Of a stretch of 64,000 bases of DNA, positions 41,618 to 50,574 are shown one piece after another (position 1 is the stretch's first letter; the number at the start of each line of letters is the position of its first letter). A program made the position numbers and the translations under genes. The notes under the pieces were generated by a model, which worked only from the letters and a program-made list of their open reading frames with translations, was not told the origin of the DNA and did not search any database. The DNA is from DASSUW01 sp963803335 (GTDB lineage Bacteria; Actinomycetota; Thermoleophilia; Solirubrobacterales; Solirubrobacteraceae), in assembly GCA_963803335.1 (NCBI GenBank), contig CAWDME010000005.1, positions 186,001 to 250,000 on the forward strand, in the 5' to 3' direction.

Positions 41618-43824
41618 ATGCGCCACGCCTTCACCCCCGCCCTGCGTCTGTTCGCCCGCCTGCGCTTCGCCCACAAGTTCGCCCTGATCGGGCTCGTCCT
41701 CGTCGTCGCCGTCGGTGTCGTCGGTCGTGCCTACCTGCAGGTCCAGCACACGCAGATCGCGTTCAGCGCGAAGGAGCGGGTCGGCATCAAGGTGATCGAG
41801 CCGGCCGGCGAGCTACTCGGCGACCTGGCGTCGGCGCGCGCCGACGCCGTGCGCACCGCCGCGGGCAACAAGGAGGCCACGGCCGCGCTCGACGGGCGCA
41901 TCACCGCCGTCAAGGAGTCGGCCGGCAAGGTCGACGCCGCCGTCAAGGCCGACAACGGGGAGCTCGGCCTCGACAAGGAGTGGAGCACCCTGAGCGACTC
42001 GATCGACTCCACGCTTGGCGACCTGCCGGCCGGCATCGAGGAGCGGTCGAAGGCGCTCGCCGAGCTCACCAACGGAGCTGCCGCGCTGATCGTCAACGCC
42101 GGCAACAACTCGAACCTGATCCTCGATCCTGACCTCGACTCGTTCTACGTGATGGACGCGCTGGTCACGAAGGCACCGGGGATGCTCACCGGGCTGGCCG
42201 ACGCCTCCGACGAGGCCGTGCTCGCCGTCGTCGACCGCCCGCACGCGCTCGACCACCGGATCGACCTCGCGCTCACGCAGGGCGCGATCATGAGCGCGTC
42301 CGACGCCAACAGCGCGGCCTGAAGACGTCGTACGCATCGACCTCCGACGCCACGCTCGAGAACGACCTGTCGGCTCCCGTCGCCAGCGCCGCCGGCGCGA
42401 CCAAGAAGGCCTCGGCGGGCTTCACCCCGCTCGTGCGCAACGGCGATGCGGAGGCCGTCGACCCGACCGCGATCGACCGCGCGATCGAGCAGACGACCGC
42501 CGCCCATCGCGTGCTCGGCCCGGCGCTCGACCGCCTGATCGACACCCGCATCGGCGGCTTCAGCGGCGCCCGCCGCAACGTCGCCGTGCTCGCGACGGTC
42601 CTCATCCTGCTCGCCGTCTACCTGTTCGTCGCCCTTCTGGTCGCCATCCGCGAGGGGACCGGCCGCATGCGCAGCCGGCTCGCGAGCCTCGGCGAGCACG
42701 AGGCCACCGACCTGCGCGACGGCCTCTCCGCCATCGCCGCCGGCAACCTCACCCGCGAGCTGGCCGCCACAACCGCGCCGATCGAGCGCGGCAGCAAGGA
42801 CGAGATCGGCGACCTCGAGGAGGCGGTCGAGGGGATCCGCGCCGACACCGCGACGTCGATCGATCGCTACAACGCGATGCGCGAGCAGACCGCGTCGATG
42901 CTGCGCGACATCGCCGCCGGGTCGGAGGTCGTCGCCCAGGCGTCCGAGCGCGTCGTCGTCACCACCGAGCAGACCAGCTCGGCCGTCACCGAGATCGCCC
43001 AGGCCGCCGGCAACGTCGCCCACGGCGCCGAGCAGCAGGTGCGCGGCGTCGAGTCGGTGCGTGCCGCCACCGAGGAGGTCATCGCCGCCACGCGCGACGG
43101 GGCCGCCGCCGCGCGCGACACCGCCGCGACCGCCACGCGCGCCGGTGAGGTCACGCAGGAGGGCCTGTCGGCCGCGCTCGAGGCGACCGCCGCGATGGCG
43201 TCGCTGCGCGAGTTCTCCGGCCAGATCGCCGAGGTCATGGAGCAGCTCGCCGGCATGTCCAAGCGGATCGGCGGCATCACGGAGGCGATCACGGGCATCG
43301 CCGACCAGACCAATCTCCTCGCGCTCAACGCCGCGATCGAGGCCGCGCGCGCCGGTGAGCACGGGCGCGGGTTCGCGGTCGTCGCCGAGCAGGTCCGCAA
43401 GCTCGCCGAGGAGTCCCAGCGGGCGGCCGGCGAGATCGCCCAGATCGTCGACGAGATCCGCCGGGCCACCGAGCACGCCGCCGAGCTCGCCGCCTCCGGC
43501 GCGCGCCGCAGCGAGGAGAGCGATGTGACGGTCCAGCGCGCGCAGGAGTCGTTCCATCTGATCGGCGAGAGCGTGGAGGCGGTCTCCGAGCGCGTCAGCC
43601 ACATCGTCGACGTCGTCGCGCGGATCGCCGCCGACACCGAGCGCATCGGGGCCGACATGAGCGAGATCGGCGCCGTCGCCGAGCAGTCTTCGAGCGCTGC
43701 CGAGCAGGTCTCCGCGACCACCCAGGAGACCAGCGCCTCCGCCCACGACATCGTCGCCTCCGCCCGCGAGCTGTCCGACACCGCCAGCCGCCTCGAGCGC
43801 CTCGCGGCCCAGTTCGAGCTGTAA
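41618..43824 (+). pseudogene. Methyl-accepting chemotaxis protein, interrupted by a one-base frameshift
   Basis: The N-terminal part (41618-42322) has a TM helix (about 22-42) and a helical ligand domain, and stops after SASDANSAA. Inserting one base at about 42319 restores continuity: the next frame reads LKTSYASTSDATLEND and runs without a break through a second TM helix, HAMP region and the cytoplasmic signalling hairpin (GIADQTNLLALNAAIEAARAGEHGRGFAVVAEQVRKLA) to QFEL. The repaired product would have about 735 residues. Either a sequencing or assembly slip or a recent loss is possible. The stop codon TAA is the first three bases of the palindromic repeat at 43822. Confidence 0.8.
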
Positions 43825-43876
43825 GGGGGACAGTCCCCCTTACTCCCGCGGCGCGTAAGGGGGACAGTCCCCCTTA
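43822..43876. repeat. Paired palindromic repeat, copies 3 and 4, between convergent genes
   Basis: The same 21-bp palindrome as at 4045-4098 occurs at 43822-43842 and 43856-43876, separated by 13 bases that again include CCGCGG. TAA of the first copy is the stop of the chemoreceptor gene, and the minus-strand TAA of the last copy is the stop of the DUF1295 gene. Each hairpin could also act as a bidirectional terminator. Confidence 0.92.
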
Positions 43877-44602
43877 CTTGCGTGGGAGCGGGATGAAGCC
43901 GCTCGTGCGGCGGACGTATTCGGCGTAGCCGGGCCGGTCTCGCATCGCGCGCTCGAGGTGATCCTTGCCCGAGACGCGCGTGAGGAGCGCGGTCATGACC
44001 AGTGGGCCGATGACCGTCCACCAGGCCCCGGCGGCGAGGAACAGACCCCACCAGACGAGGAAGTCGCCGAAGTAGTTCGGGTGGCGGGTGTAGCGCCACA
44101 GGCCGCGGTCCATGATGCGGCCGCGGTTGGCCGGGTCCGCCTTGAATGCGGCGAGCTGGCGGTCGCCGACGGCTTCGAACGCGAGACCGACCGCGAAGAC
44201 GGCCACGCCGAGCCAGACCACGGGGCTGTCGCCGGCCGCCTGGAGCGGCAGCGAGACGACCCAGACGAGCGCGCCCTGCAGCAGGAAGACGCTGAACAGG
44301 CTGACGAGCGGGAAGCGGGCGCCGTGGCGCTCCCGCCAGGCGCCGTAGCGCGGGTCCTCGCGGCGCTCGCGCCGCTTGCGGTCGAGCAGGTGCCCGCCGA
44401 GCCGCAGCCCCCAAACGGTCACCAGCACCGCGAGCAGCGCGCGCCGCGAACCGCCCTCGACCGCGAAGGCGAGCCACGCCACGACCACGAACGCCGGGCC
44501 CCACATGATGTCGACGATCGAGACGTCGCGGAGCCGCAGGCTGAGCGCCCAACCGCCCACCATCACCACGAGCAGCGCAAGCGCGCTGAGCCAGAACGTC
44601 AT
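43874..44602 (-). CDS. DUF1295 / steroid-5-alpha-reductase-like membrane protein
   Basis: 242 residues with about six TM helices. The DUF1295 hallmarks are clear: SIVDIMWGPAFV near the start, VTVWGLRLGGHLLDRK, and RGLWRYTRHPNYFGDFLVWWGLFL near the end. The last resembles the NADPH- and substrate-binding region of steroid 5-alpha-reductases and isoprenylcysteine methyltransferases. It probably acts on a membrane lipid. The ATG overlaps the stop of the adjoining hydrolase gene (ATGA). DUF1295 genes often accompany cyclopropane-fatty-acid operons, as here across the divergent promoter. Confidence 0.88.
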   Translation of the reverse strand: MTFWLSALALLVVMVGGWALSLRLRDVSIVDIMWGPAFVVVAWLAFAVEGGSRRALLAVLVTVWGLRLGGHLLDRKRRERREDPRYGAWRERHGARFPLVSLFSVFLLQGALVWVVSLPLQAAGDSPVVWLGVAVFAVGLAFEAVGDRQLAAFKADPANRGRIMDRGLWRYTRHPNYFGDFLVWWGLFLAAGAWWTVIGPLVMTALLTRVSGKDHLERAMRDRPGYAEYVRRTSGFIPLPRK

Positions 44603-45354
44603 CCCCGGCTGCCCTCCAGCAGCAGCGCGGCGACCTGCTCCGGGTTGTCCCACGTCGGGAGGTGCCCGCAGCCCGAGAGTGCGATCGAGCGCACGCGCGG
44701 CGGGACGTCGCGCAGCCGGCGCACCAGCCGGTCGTGCTCGGGCCAGGCGAGCGTGACCGGCACCGCGATCGCCTCGAGCCCCTCGAAGCGCGAGCCGCGC
44801 ATGGCCGCGTTCGCCTCCTCGAAGCCCGGCGCGGTCGCGTACGCGCGCACGAGCCGCGCGGCGTCCGCGGGCGGGATCCGCTCCGGGCGCGCGGCGACGC
44901 CCGCCAGCGCCAGCCGGCGGGCGCGCGGCCAACGCATCACGGGCGCGACGACCGGCAGCAACCCCCGGGCGACGGCCCGCGCCGCCGACTGCCGCGGCCG
45001 CAGCGGCGCCGCCCACAGGCCGGCCGGCGCGATCGCGGTCACCGACGCGGCACGCCCCGCGGCCGCCATCTCCAGCGCGACCCAGCCGCCGAGCGAGTTG
45101 CCCGCCACGTGCGGGCGGGCGATGCCCTGACCCTCCAGCCAGTCAGCCAGAGCGGCGGCGAGCGCGGGCGGCGCGCCGCCGTCGACCGGCGGCGAGCCGC
45201 CGAACCCCGGCAGATCCAGGGCCAGCACGTCGCGCACGCGAGCCAGCCGGTCGAGCACCGGGTCCCACATGTGATGGTCGGTGCCGAGGGTGTGGAGGAG
45301 CACCAGCGGCGATCCCGACCCGCGGCGCGTGCCCGTGATCGTCACCTCAGACAT
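44599..45354 (-). CDS. Alpha/beta hydrolase
   Basis: 251 residues. The oxyanion segment LVLLHTLGTDHHMWD, the LDLPGFGGSPP strand, nucleophile elbow GNSLGGWVAL and the C-terminal GCGHLPTWDNPEQV with its His give a full lipase/esterase-type triad; the Asp is likely in WPEHDRLV. It may hydrolyse a lipid ester. It is the first gene of the minus-strand pair with DUF1295 and starts 64 bases from the divergent FAD oxidoreductase; a 19-bp palindrome lies between them. Confidence 0.86.
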   Translation of the reverse strand: MSEVTITGTRRGSGSPLVLLHTLGTDHHMWDPVLDRLARVRDVLALDLPGFGGSPPVDGGAPPALAAALADWLEGQGIARPHVAGNSLGGWVALEMAAAGRAASVTAIAPAGLWAAPLRPRQSAARAVARGLLPVVAPVMRWPRARRLALAGVAARPERIPPADAARLVRAYATAPGFEEANAAMRGSRFEGLEAIAVPVTLAWPEHDRLVRRLRDVPPRVRSIALSGCGHLPTWDNPEQVAALLLEGSRG

Positions 45355-45372
45355 ACGGCGACTGCGCCACTC

Positions 45373-45391
45373 CGGATCACGCCGTGATCCG
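45373..45391. promoter_or_regulatory. 19-bp palindromic operator between divergent lipid-modification genes
   Basis: CGGATCACG-C-CGTGATCCG (45373-45391) is a perfect inverted repeat with 9-bp arms. It sits midway between the start codons at 45354 (minus) and 45419 (plus), so one regulator could control both transcripts. Confidence 0.65.
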
Positions 45392-45418
45392 CGTTCGCGG
45401 CACGCACGAACAGTGAGC

Positions 45419-46657
45419 ATGCGCGTCGCGATAGTCGGCGCAGGGGTGTCTGGCCTCGTCGTTGCCCACCTGCTGCACCGCACACACAACATCACCGTCT
45501 TCGAGGCCGACGAGCGGCCCGGCGGCCACGTGAACACGATCGCGGTCGAGACCGACGATGCCCGCTACGACATCGACACCGGCTTCATCGTCTTCAACGA
45601 CCGCAACTACCCGAACTTCGAGCGCCTGCTCGCGCGCCTGAACGTCGCCAGCCAGCCGTCGACGATGTCGTTCTCGGTGAGCGACGATCGCGGCGACTTC
45701 GAGTACAGCGGCGCGTCGCCGAACGGGCTGTTCGCCAAGCGCGCTCACCTGGTGACGCCGTGGTTTCACCGCATGGTCGCCGACCTCACGCGCTTTCACC
45801 GGGAGGCGCGCACGCTGCTGCGCTCCGCCGACGACCCGACCCTGCGCGACTGGCTCGCCGAGCGCGACTACTCGCACGCGTTCGTCGACCGGTTGATTGT
45901 GCCGCAGGCCGCCGCCGTGTGGTCGGCCGATCCCGACCAGATGTGGAGCTTCCCCGCCCGCTTCCTAGTCGAGTTCTTCGACAACCACGGGATGCTGGGC
46001 TTCCGCGGCCGGCCGCGCTGGCGCACGGTGACGGGCGGATCGCGGCGTTACGTGGACGCGTTGCTGACGCCGCTGCGCGACCGTCTACGCACCGGCACGC
46101 CGGTCACCGCGATCCACCGCCACGACGATCACGTCACGGTCACGCCGCGCGGCGGCGAGCCGGAGCGCTTCGACGAGGTCGTGATCGCCGCCCACGCCGA
46201 CCAGGCGCTCGCCATGCTCGCCGACGCCGGCGACCGCGAGCACGAGCTGCTCGGCGCGTTTCCTTATCAGCACAACGAGGCGGTCCTCCACACGGACGCG
46301 ACGCTGCTCCCGCGCCGGCGTCGTGCGTGGGCGAGCTGGAACTACCACCTGCTGCACGTGCCGACCGGCCTGCCGACGGTGACCTACGACATGAACCGCC
46401 TGCAGGCGCTGAACAGCGACACACGCTTCTGCGTGACGCTCAACCGCTCGGAGGCGATCGAGCCGGCGAAGGTGATCCGCACGATCCCGTACGCGCATCC
46501 GGTGTACACACGCGCGGGCGTGGCCGCGCAGAAGCGGCACGACGAGGTCTCCGGCCCGCGGCGCACGCACTTCTGCGGCGCCTACTGGGGCTGGGGCTTC
46601 CACGAGGACGGCGTCGTGAGCGCGATCCGCGTCGCGAAGGCGCTCGGAGTGGCGTGA
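45419..46657 (+). CDS. FAD-dependent amine-oxidase-like oxidoreductase
   Basis: 412 residues. The FAD motif VAIVGAGVSGLVVAHLL is at the extreme N-terminus, followed by FEADERPGGHVNTI and DTGFIVFNDRNYPNF; the C-terminal GAYWGWGFHEDGVVSAIR binds the flavin ribityl region. The pattern is that of the flavoprotein regularly encoded beside DUF1365 and a cyclopropane-fatty-acyl synthase. A role in oxidising or desaturating an acyl chain is inferred. Its stop overlaps the DUF1365 start (GTGA). Confidence 0.9.
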   Translation: MRVAIVGAGVSGLVVAHLLHRTHNITVFEADERPGGHVNTIAVETDDARYDIDTGFIVFNDRNYPNFERLLARLNVASQPSTMSFSVSDDRGDFEYSGASPNGLFAKRAHLVTPWFHRMVADLTRFHREARTLLRSADDPTLRDWLAERDYSHAFVDRLIVPQAAAVWSADPDQMWSFPARFLVEFFDNHGMLGFRGRPRWRTVTGGSRRYVDALLTPLRDRLRTGTPVTAIHRHDDHVTVTPRGGEPERFDEVVIAAHADQALAMLADAGDREHELLGAFPYQHNEAVLHTDATLLPRRRRAWASWNYHLLHVPTGLPTVTYDMNRLQALNSDTRFCVTLNRSEAIEPAKVIRTIPYAHPVYTRAGVAAQKRHDEVSGPRRTHFCGAYWGWGFHEDGVVSAIRVAKALGVA

Positions 46658-47328
46658 CGCACAGCGCGCTGTACGAGGGCACGGTTCGGCACCGGCGCTT
46701 CGCGGTGCGGGCGCACGAGCTCGAGCACCGCGTGGCGATGGCGTACGTGGACCTCGACGAGCTGCCCGAGCTCGCCGGCGGGCGGCTGCTCTCGCGCCGC
46801 CCCGGGTTCGTGCGCTTCCGCCGCCGCGACTATCTCGGGGATCCGGCGACGCCGCTCGCCGACGCCGTGCGCGCGCTCGTGCGCGAGCACGTCCCCGCCG
46901 GCCCGGTCCGCCTGCTCACCACGCTGCGCACGCTCGGCCACTGCTTCAACCCGGTCAGCTTCTACTACTGCTTCGATCGCGACGAGGAGCTGCGGGCCGT
47001 GGTGGCCGAGGTCACCAACACGCCGTGGGGCGAGCGCCACGCCTACGTGCTCACGGGTGCGGGCCGGGTGCTCAAGGCCGAGCACGCGAAGGCGATGCGC
47101 GTGTCGCCGTTCATGGAAATGGCCCAGCGCTACACGGTCGCGGCCAGCGCGCCCGGCCCGATGCTCTCCGTGCACATCGAGACCGAGCAGGACGGCGAGC
47201 GCGTGTTCGACGCGACGCTCAAGCTGCAGCGCCGCCCGTTCCGGCCGACGCTGAGCGCGCTGCGCGTGCTGCCGCTCATCTACGGCCACGCCGTGGTCCT
47301 GCGCGCCAAGGGGGTGCGGCCCCGGTGA
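46654..47328 (+). CDS. DUF1365 protein
   Basis: 224 residues. It begins SALYEGTVRHRRF and contains the DUF1365 hallmarks: HEFxHxVxMxYxDLDELPEL-like (HELEHRVAMAYVDLDELPEL), RLLTTLRTLGHCFNPVSFYYCF, AEVTNTPWGERHAYVL, and KVSPFMEM-like (AMRVSPFMEMAQRY). The molecular function is unknown, but the gene almost always lies between the flavoprotein and a methyltransferase of the cyclopropane-fatty-acid type, as here. The GTG at 46654 is inside the preceding stop, and its own stop overlaps the CFA synthase start. Confidence 0.9.
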   Translation: MTHSALYEGTVRHRRFAVRAHELEHRVAMAYVDLDELPELAGGRLLSRRPGFVRFRRRDYLGDPATPLADAVRALVREHVPAGPVRLLTTLRTLGHCFNPVSFYYCFDRDEELRAVVAEVTNTPWGERHAYVLTGAGRVLKAEHAKAMRVSPFMEMAQRYTVAASAPGPMLSVHIETEQDGERVFDATLKLQRRPFRPTLSALRVLPLIYGHAVVLRAKGVRPR

Positions 47329-48542
47329 TCGCCCGCACGATCGTGCTCGGTGTGCTCGGACGGATCCGCTCTGGCCGGCTGACGATCATCGAGGACGGCC
47401 ACCGCCACGAGCTCGGGACGGGCGAGCCGCATGCGGTCGTCCACGTCGCCGACCCGCGGGCGTGGAGCGCGCTGCTGCGCGGCAGCCGCGGGCTCGCCGA
47501 GGCGTACGTCGACGGCCACTGGGACTCTCCCGACGTCGTCGCGGTGATCCGCGTCGCCGCCCGCAACGCGCACGCGCTCGACCGCGCACGCCAGCGCTTC
47601 ACGCCGATCCGCGAGCCCTACCAGCGCGTCCGCGGTGCGCTCACCCGCAACACGCCGCGCCGCAGCCGCCAGGACATCGCCGCCCACTACGACCTCGGCA
47701 ACGAGCTGTTCGGGCTGATGCTCGACCCGACGATGATGTACTCGAGCGCCTACTTCGCGCGCGACGACATGTCGCTCGAGGAGGCGTCGGTCGCCAAGCT
47801 CGACCGCACCTGCGACAAGCTCGAGCTCGGCCCCGACGACCACCTGCTGGAAATCGGCACCGGCTGGGGAGGCTTCGCCGTCCACGCCGCCGCCACCCGC
47901 GGCTGCCGCGTCACCACGACGACGATCTCGCGGGAACAGCGCGAGTTCGCGCAGGCGCGCGTGCGCGAGGAGGGCCTCGAGGACCTCGTGACCGTGCTCG
48001 GCCAGGACTACCGCGAGCTGACCGGTCGCTACGACAAGCTCGCCTCGATCGAGATGATCGAGGCCGTCGGCCACAAGGACTTCGGCACGTTCTTCGCCAC
48101 CTGCACCGATCTGCTGAAGCCGGACGGCGCGATGCTCCTGCAGGCGATCACGATCGACGACCGCGCGTACGCCGTCGAGCGCGCGTCGAAGAGCTTCATC
48201 CGCACGCACATCTTCCCGAACGGGTGCCTGCCGTCGCTCGAGGTGCTCGGGCGCAACGTCGCGCGCCACACCGACCTCGCGCTGATCCACCTCGAGGACT
48301 TCGGGGCCGACTACGCAGCGACGCTGCGGCACTGGCGCGCGAACATCGAGCGGGACCCTGACCAGCTGACCGAGCTCGGCTACGACGAGCGCTTCCGGCG
48401 GCTGTGGCGGATGTACCTCTGCTACTGCGAAGCGGGCTTCGCCGAGCGCCGCATCAGCGTGGCGCAGCTCCTGTACGCGAAGCCCAGCTGGCGGCCGCGT
48501 CAGCGGCAGCGCGGGTCGATCACGGCCGGCTGGCCGCCGTAG
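47325..48542 (+). CDS. Cyclopropane-fatty-acyl-phospholipid synthase family methyltransferase
   Basis: 405 residues. It has the CFA synthase N-terminal domain (residues 1-100), the YDLGNELFGLMLDPTMMYSSAYF segment, the SAM-binding LEIGTGWGGFAVHAA and the catalytic-core region IEMIEAVGHKDFGTFF. The IFPNGCLPSLE and CEAGFAERRI stretches are also conserved. It would add a methylene or methyl group to an unsaturated acyl chain of a membrane phospholipid. It is third in the operon with the FAD oxidoreductase and DUF1365 genes. Its 3' end overlaps the convergent protease gene by 43 bases. Confidence 0.92.
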   Translation: MIARTIVLGVLGRIRSGRLTIIEDGHRHELGTGEPHAVVHVADPRAWSALLRGSRGLAEAYVDGHWDSPDVVAVIRVAARNAHALDRARQRFTPIREPYQRVRGALTRNTPRRSRQDIAAHYDLGNELFGLMLDPTMMYSSAYFARDDMSLEEASVAKLDRTCDKLELGPDDHLLEIGTGWGGFAVHAAATRGCRVTTTTISREQREFAQARVREEGLEDLVTVLGQDYRELTGRYDKLASIEMIEAVGHKDFGTFFATCTDLLKPDGAMLLQAITIDDRAYAVERASKSFIRTHIFPNGCLPSLEVLGRNVARHTDLALIHLEDFGADYAATLRHWRANIERDPDQLTELGYDERFRRLWRMYLCYCEAGFAERRISVAQLLYAKPSWRPRQRQRGSITAGWPP

Positions 48543-49144
48543 AGCCGGGCAGCGGCCTCGACGTCGGCCGGCGCGGGAACGCACGCGAGCTGCTCGCTCG
48601 TCGGCGGCGCGGCCGCGAGCGAAGGCGCGCAGCGGGTGTCGAACGCGTGCGGGCTCATCAGTGAGCACGCGCGGCCGTCGTGGTGCTCGAGCCCGAGCAC
48701 GTGGCCGAGCTCGTGGGCCGCCACCCAGACCGACAGCGGGCGGGGGTTGCCGCGCAGCTCGCCGGCCAGCAGCACGGTCGTCGGGCGCTTGTCGGGCTCG
48801 CCGATCGAGGTCGTGTAGCCGAGGCAGTCGTGCCCGCAGAGGCCGTACAGGCGGCGATCGTTGGAGTCGATGATCACGTCGGCCTGACCCGGGGATTGGA
48901 CCTCCTTCAGGTGCACCTTCGCGCCCGAGGCGTTCCAGCGCGAGGCGGCGGTCAGGACCGTCTGCCGCATGCCGCTGGCGTCGTAGTAGTGCACCACCCC
49001 CTTGTCCCACGCGCGCGGGGACGACGACGCCGGCACGGGCGCGACCTGCCAGAGCAGCACGCCCAGCGCGAGGGCTGGGATGAGAGCGAGCAGCAGCTCG
49101 CGGGCAGCGGACAGCCGCCGGCGTTGTCGGCGCGCGTTCGACAT
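48500..49144 (-). CDS. Secreted matrixin-like zinc metalloprotease
   Basis: 214 residues. A basic N-terminus and hydrophobic helix (about 16-34) form a signal anchor or signal peptide. The zinc motif HELGHVLGLEH has H144, E145, H148 and H154, and the downstream SLMSPH supplies the Met-turn typical of metzincins. Two Cys pairs (CGHDC and C...C near the end) suit an extracellular enzyme. It probably degrades proteins outside the cell. The gene is convergent with the CFA synthase gene and divergent from the ROK regulator. Confidence 0.9.
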   Translation of the reverse strand: MSNARRQRRRLSAARELLLALIPALALGVLLWQVAPVPASSSPRAWDKGVVHYYDASGMRQTVLTAASRWNASGAKVHLKEVQSPGQADVIIDSNDRRLYGLCGHDCLGYTTSIGEPDKRPTTVLLAGELRGNPRPLSVWVAAHELGHVLGLEHHDGRACSLMSPHAFDTRCAPSLAAAPPTSEQLACVPAPADVEAAARLYGGQPAVIDPRCR

Positions 49145-49287
49145 GAACGAGGAACGCGGCCCGGTGCGCAGGCCGCGCGGGATAGATCTTGAAAATGGGA
49201 GCGGCGCTCCCGCGCCGCAACCCGCCGTCCGTATTCCTGCCCCTCGTCCGGCGGCGGCAAACGAGAACGTTCAGCGCCTGGCGCGTC

Positions 49288-49316
49288 CTGACGGCCTCCC
49301 CGTCCGCGGATAGGGT
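49288..49316 (+). promoter_or_regulatory. Probable promoter of the second ROK regulator gene
   Basis: CTGACG (49288-49293), a 17-bp spacer and TAGGGT (49311-49316), ending six bases before ATG 49323. The mRNA would be leaderless. Confidence 0.45.
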
Positions 49317-49322
49317 GCAGCG

Positions 49323-50558
49323 ATGGGAACGGAGCCTGCTCCCTCAGGACTCGCGAACCAGCGCGCCGTTCGGCGGCACAACCTGGGCGTCGTCCTCCGT
49401 CACCTGTCAGAACACGGACCGCGTTCGCGCGCCACCATCGCGCTCGAGACCGGCCTCAACAAGACCACCGTCTCCAGCCTCGTCACCGAGCTCATCGGGC
49501 TCGAGCTGCTCGTCGAGCGCGGCCTCGAGCAGCGCGGCACGGTCGGGCGGCCGGGCCAGGTCGTCGAACTCTCGGGCGAGGGCGTCGTGGCGCTCGGGCT
49601 CGAGGTCAACGTCGACTATCTCGCCGTGCGCGCGCTCGACCTCACGGGCACTGAGCGGCACCGCAGCCTCGACGTGCGCGACAACCGCCGCGTGCCGATC
49701 GCCAAGGTGCTCGACCGGCTCGCCGAGCACGCCGGCGCGGCGCTCGACGCCGTGACCGCCGAAGGCCTGCGGCCCGTAGGCGCGACCGTCGCGCTGCCGG
49801 GGCTCGTGGACGCCGGGACGGGCACGCTGCTGCTCGCCCCGAACCTCGGCTGGACCGACCTCCGCGTGGCCGACGAGCTGCGCGAGCGGCTGACGCGCCT
49901 GTCGTTCCCGCTCGCCTCCGAGAACGAGGCGAACCTCGCCGCGCTCGCCGAGCTCTGGGAGGGCAGCGCGCGGGGGATGGCCGACGTCCTCTACGTGTCG
50001 GGCGAGATCGGCGTCGGCGCCGGGATCATCATCGGCGGCGAGCTGTTCCGCGGCTCGCAGGGGTTCGGCGGCGAGTTCGGGCATATGACGGTCGATCCGG
50101 GCGGCCGCGCGTGCGCGTGCGGGAGTCGCGGCTGCCTGGAGACGCTCGTGGGCCTCGAGGCTCTGCTCGAGCTGGCCGACCTCGATCCCAGCCAGGCGCG
50201 CACCACGACCGGCTCCGGCGAGCCGGTGGCGGCGCTCGCGGGCCGCGCCCGCGCGGGTGACGAGCAGGCGCTCGCCGCGTTGCGGGAGGCGGGCCACTGG
50301 CTCGGCATCGCGATCGCCTCGGCGGCCAACCTCCTCAACTTCCAGGCGGTCGTCCTCGGCGGCTTCTTCGGCCAGCTCTCGACGTGGCTGGCGGCGCCGA
50401 TCGCGCGCGAGCTCGCGGTGCACGTGCTCGCCTCCGATTGGGCCGTACCGCGTGTGCTGCCGTCGACGCTGGGGCCCGAAGCGGCCGTCCGCGGCGCCGC
50501 CGCGCTGTCGCTCCGGCGGGTGCTGGCGGATCCGGTGTTAGCCGGGGCGGCCGTATGA
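49323..50558 (+). CDS. ROK family transcriptional regulator
   Basis: 411 residues. The winged helix (RSRATIALETGLNKTTVSSLVTELI) precedes the ROK domain, with ENEANLAALAELWEG in the sugar site and the zinc motif CACGSRGCLE preceded by GEFGH. The protein thus looks like a NagC/XylR-type regulator. It is the second ROK regulator in the window and differs clearly from the one at 19129. No transporter or sugar enzyme follows directly; the next gene is cysM, 16 bases after the stop. Its target is therefore not obvious. Confidence 0.9.
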   Translation: MGTEPAPSGLANQRAVRRHNLGVVLRHLSEHGPRSRATIALETGLNKTTVSSLVTELIGLELLVERGLEQRGTVGRPGQVVELSGEGVVALGLEVNVDYLAVRALDLTGTERHRSLDVRDNRRVPIAKVLDRLAEHAGAALDAVTAEGLRPVGATVALPGLVDAGTGTLLLAPNLGWTDLRVADELRERLTRLSFPLASENEANLAALAELWEGSARGMADVLYVSGEIGVGAGIIIGGELFRGSQGFGGEFGHMTVDPGGRACACGSRGCLETLVGLEALLELADLDPSQARTTTGSGEPVAALAGRARAGDEQALAALREAGHWLGIAIASAANLLNFQAVVLGGFFGQLSTWLAAPIARELAVHVLASDWAVPRVLPSTLGPEAAVRGAAALSLRRVLADPVLAGAAV

Positions 50559-50574
50559 CTACACTTAATGAAGC

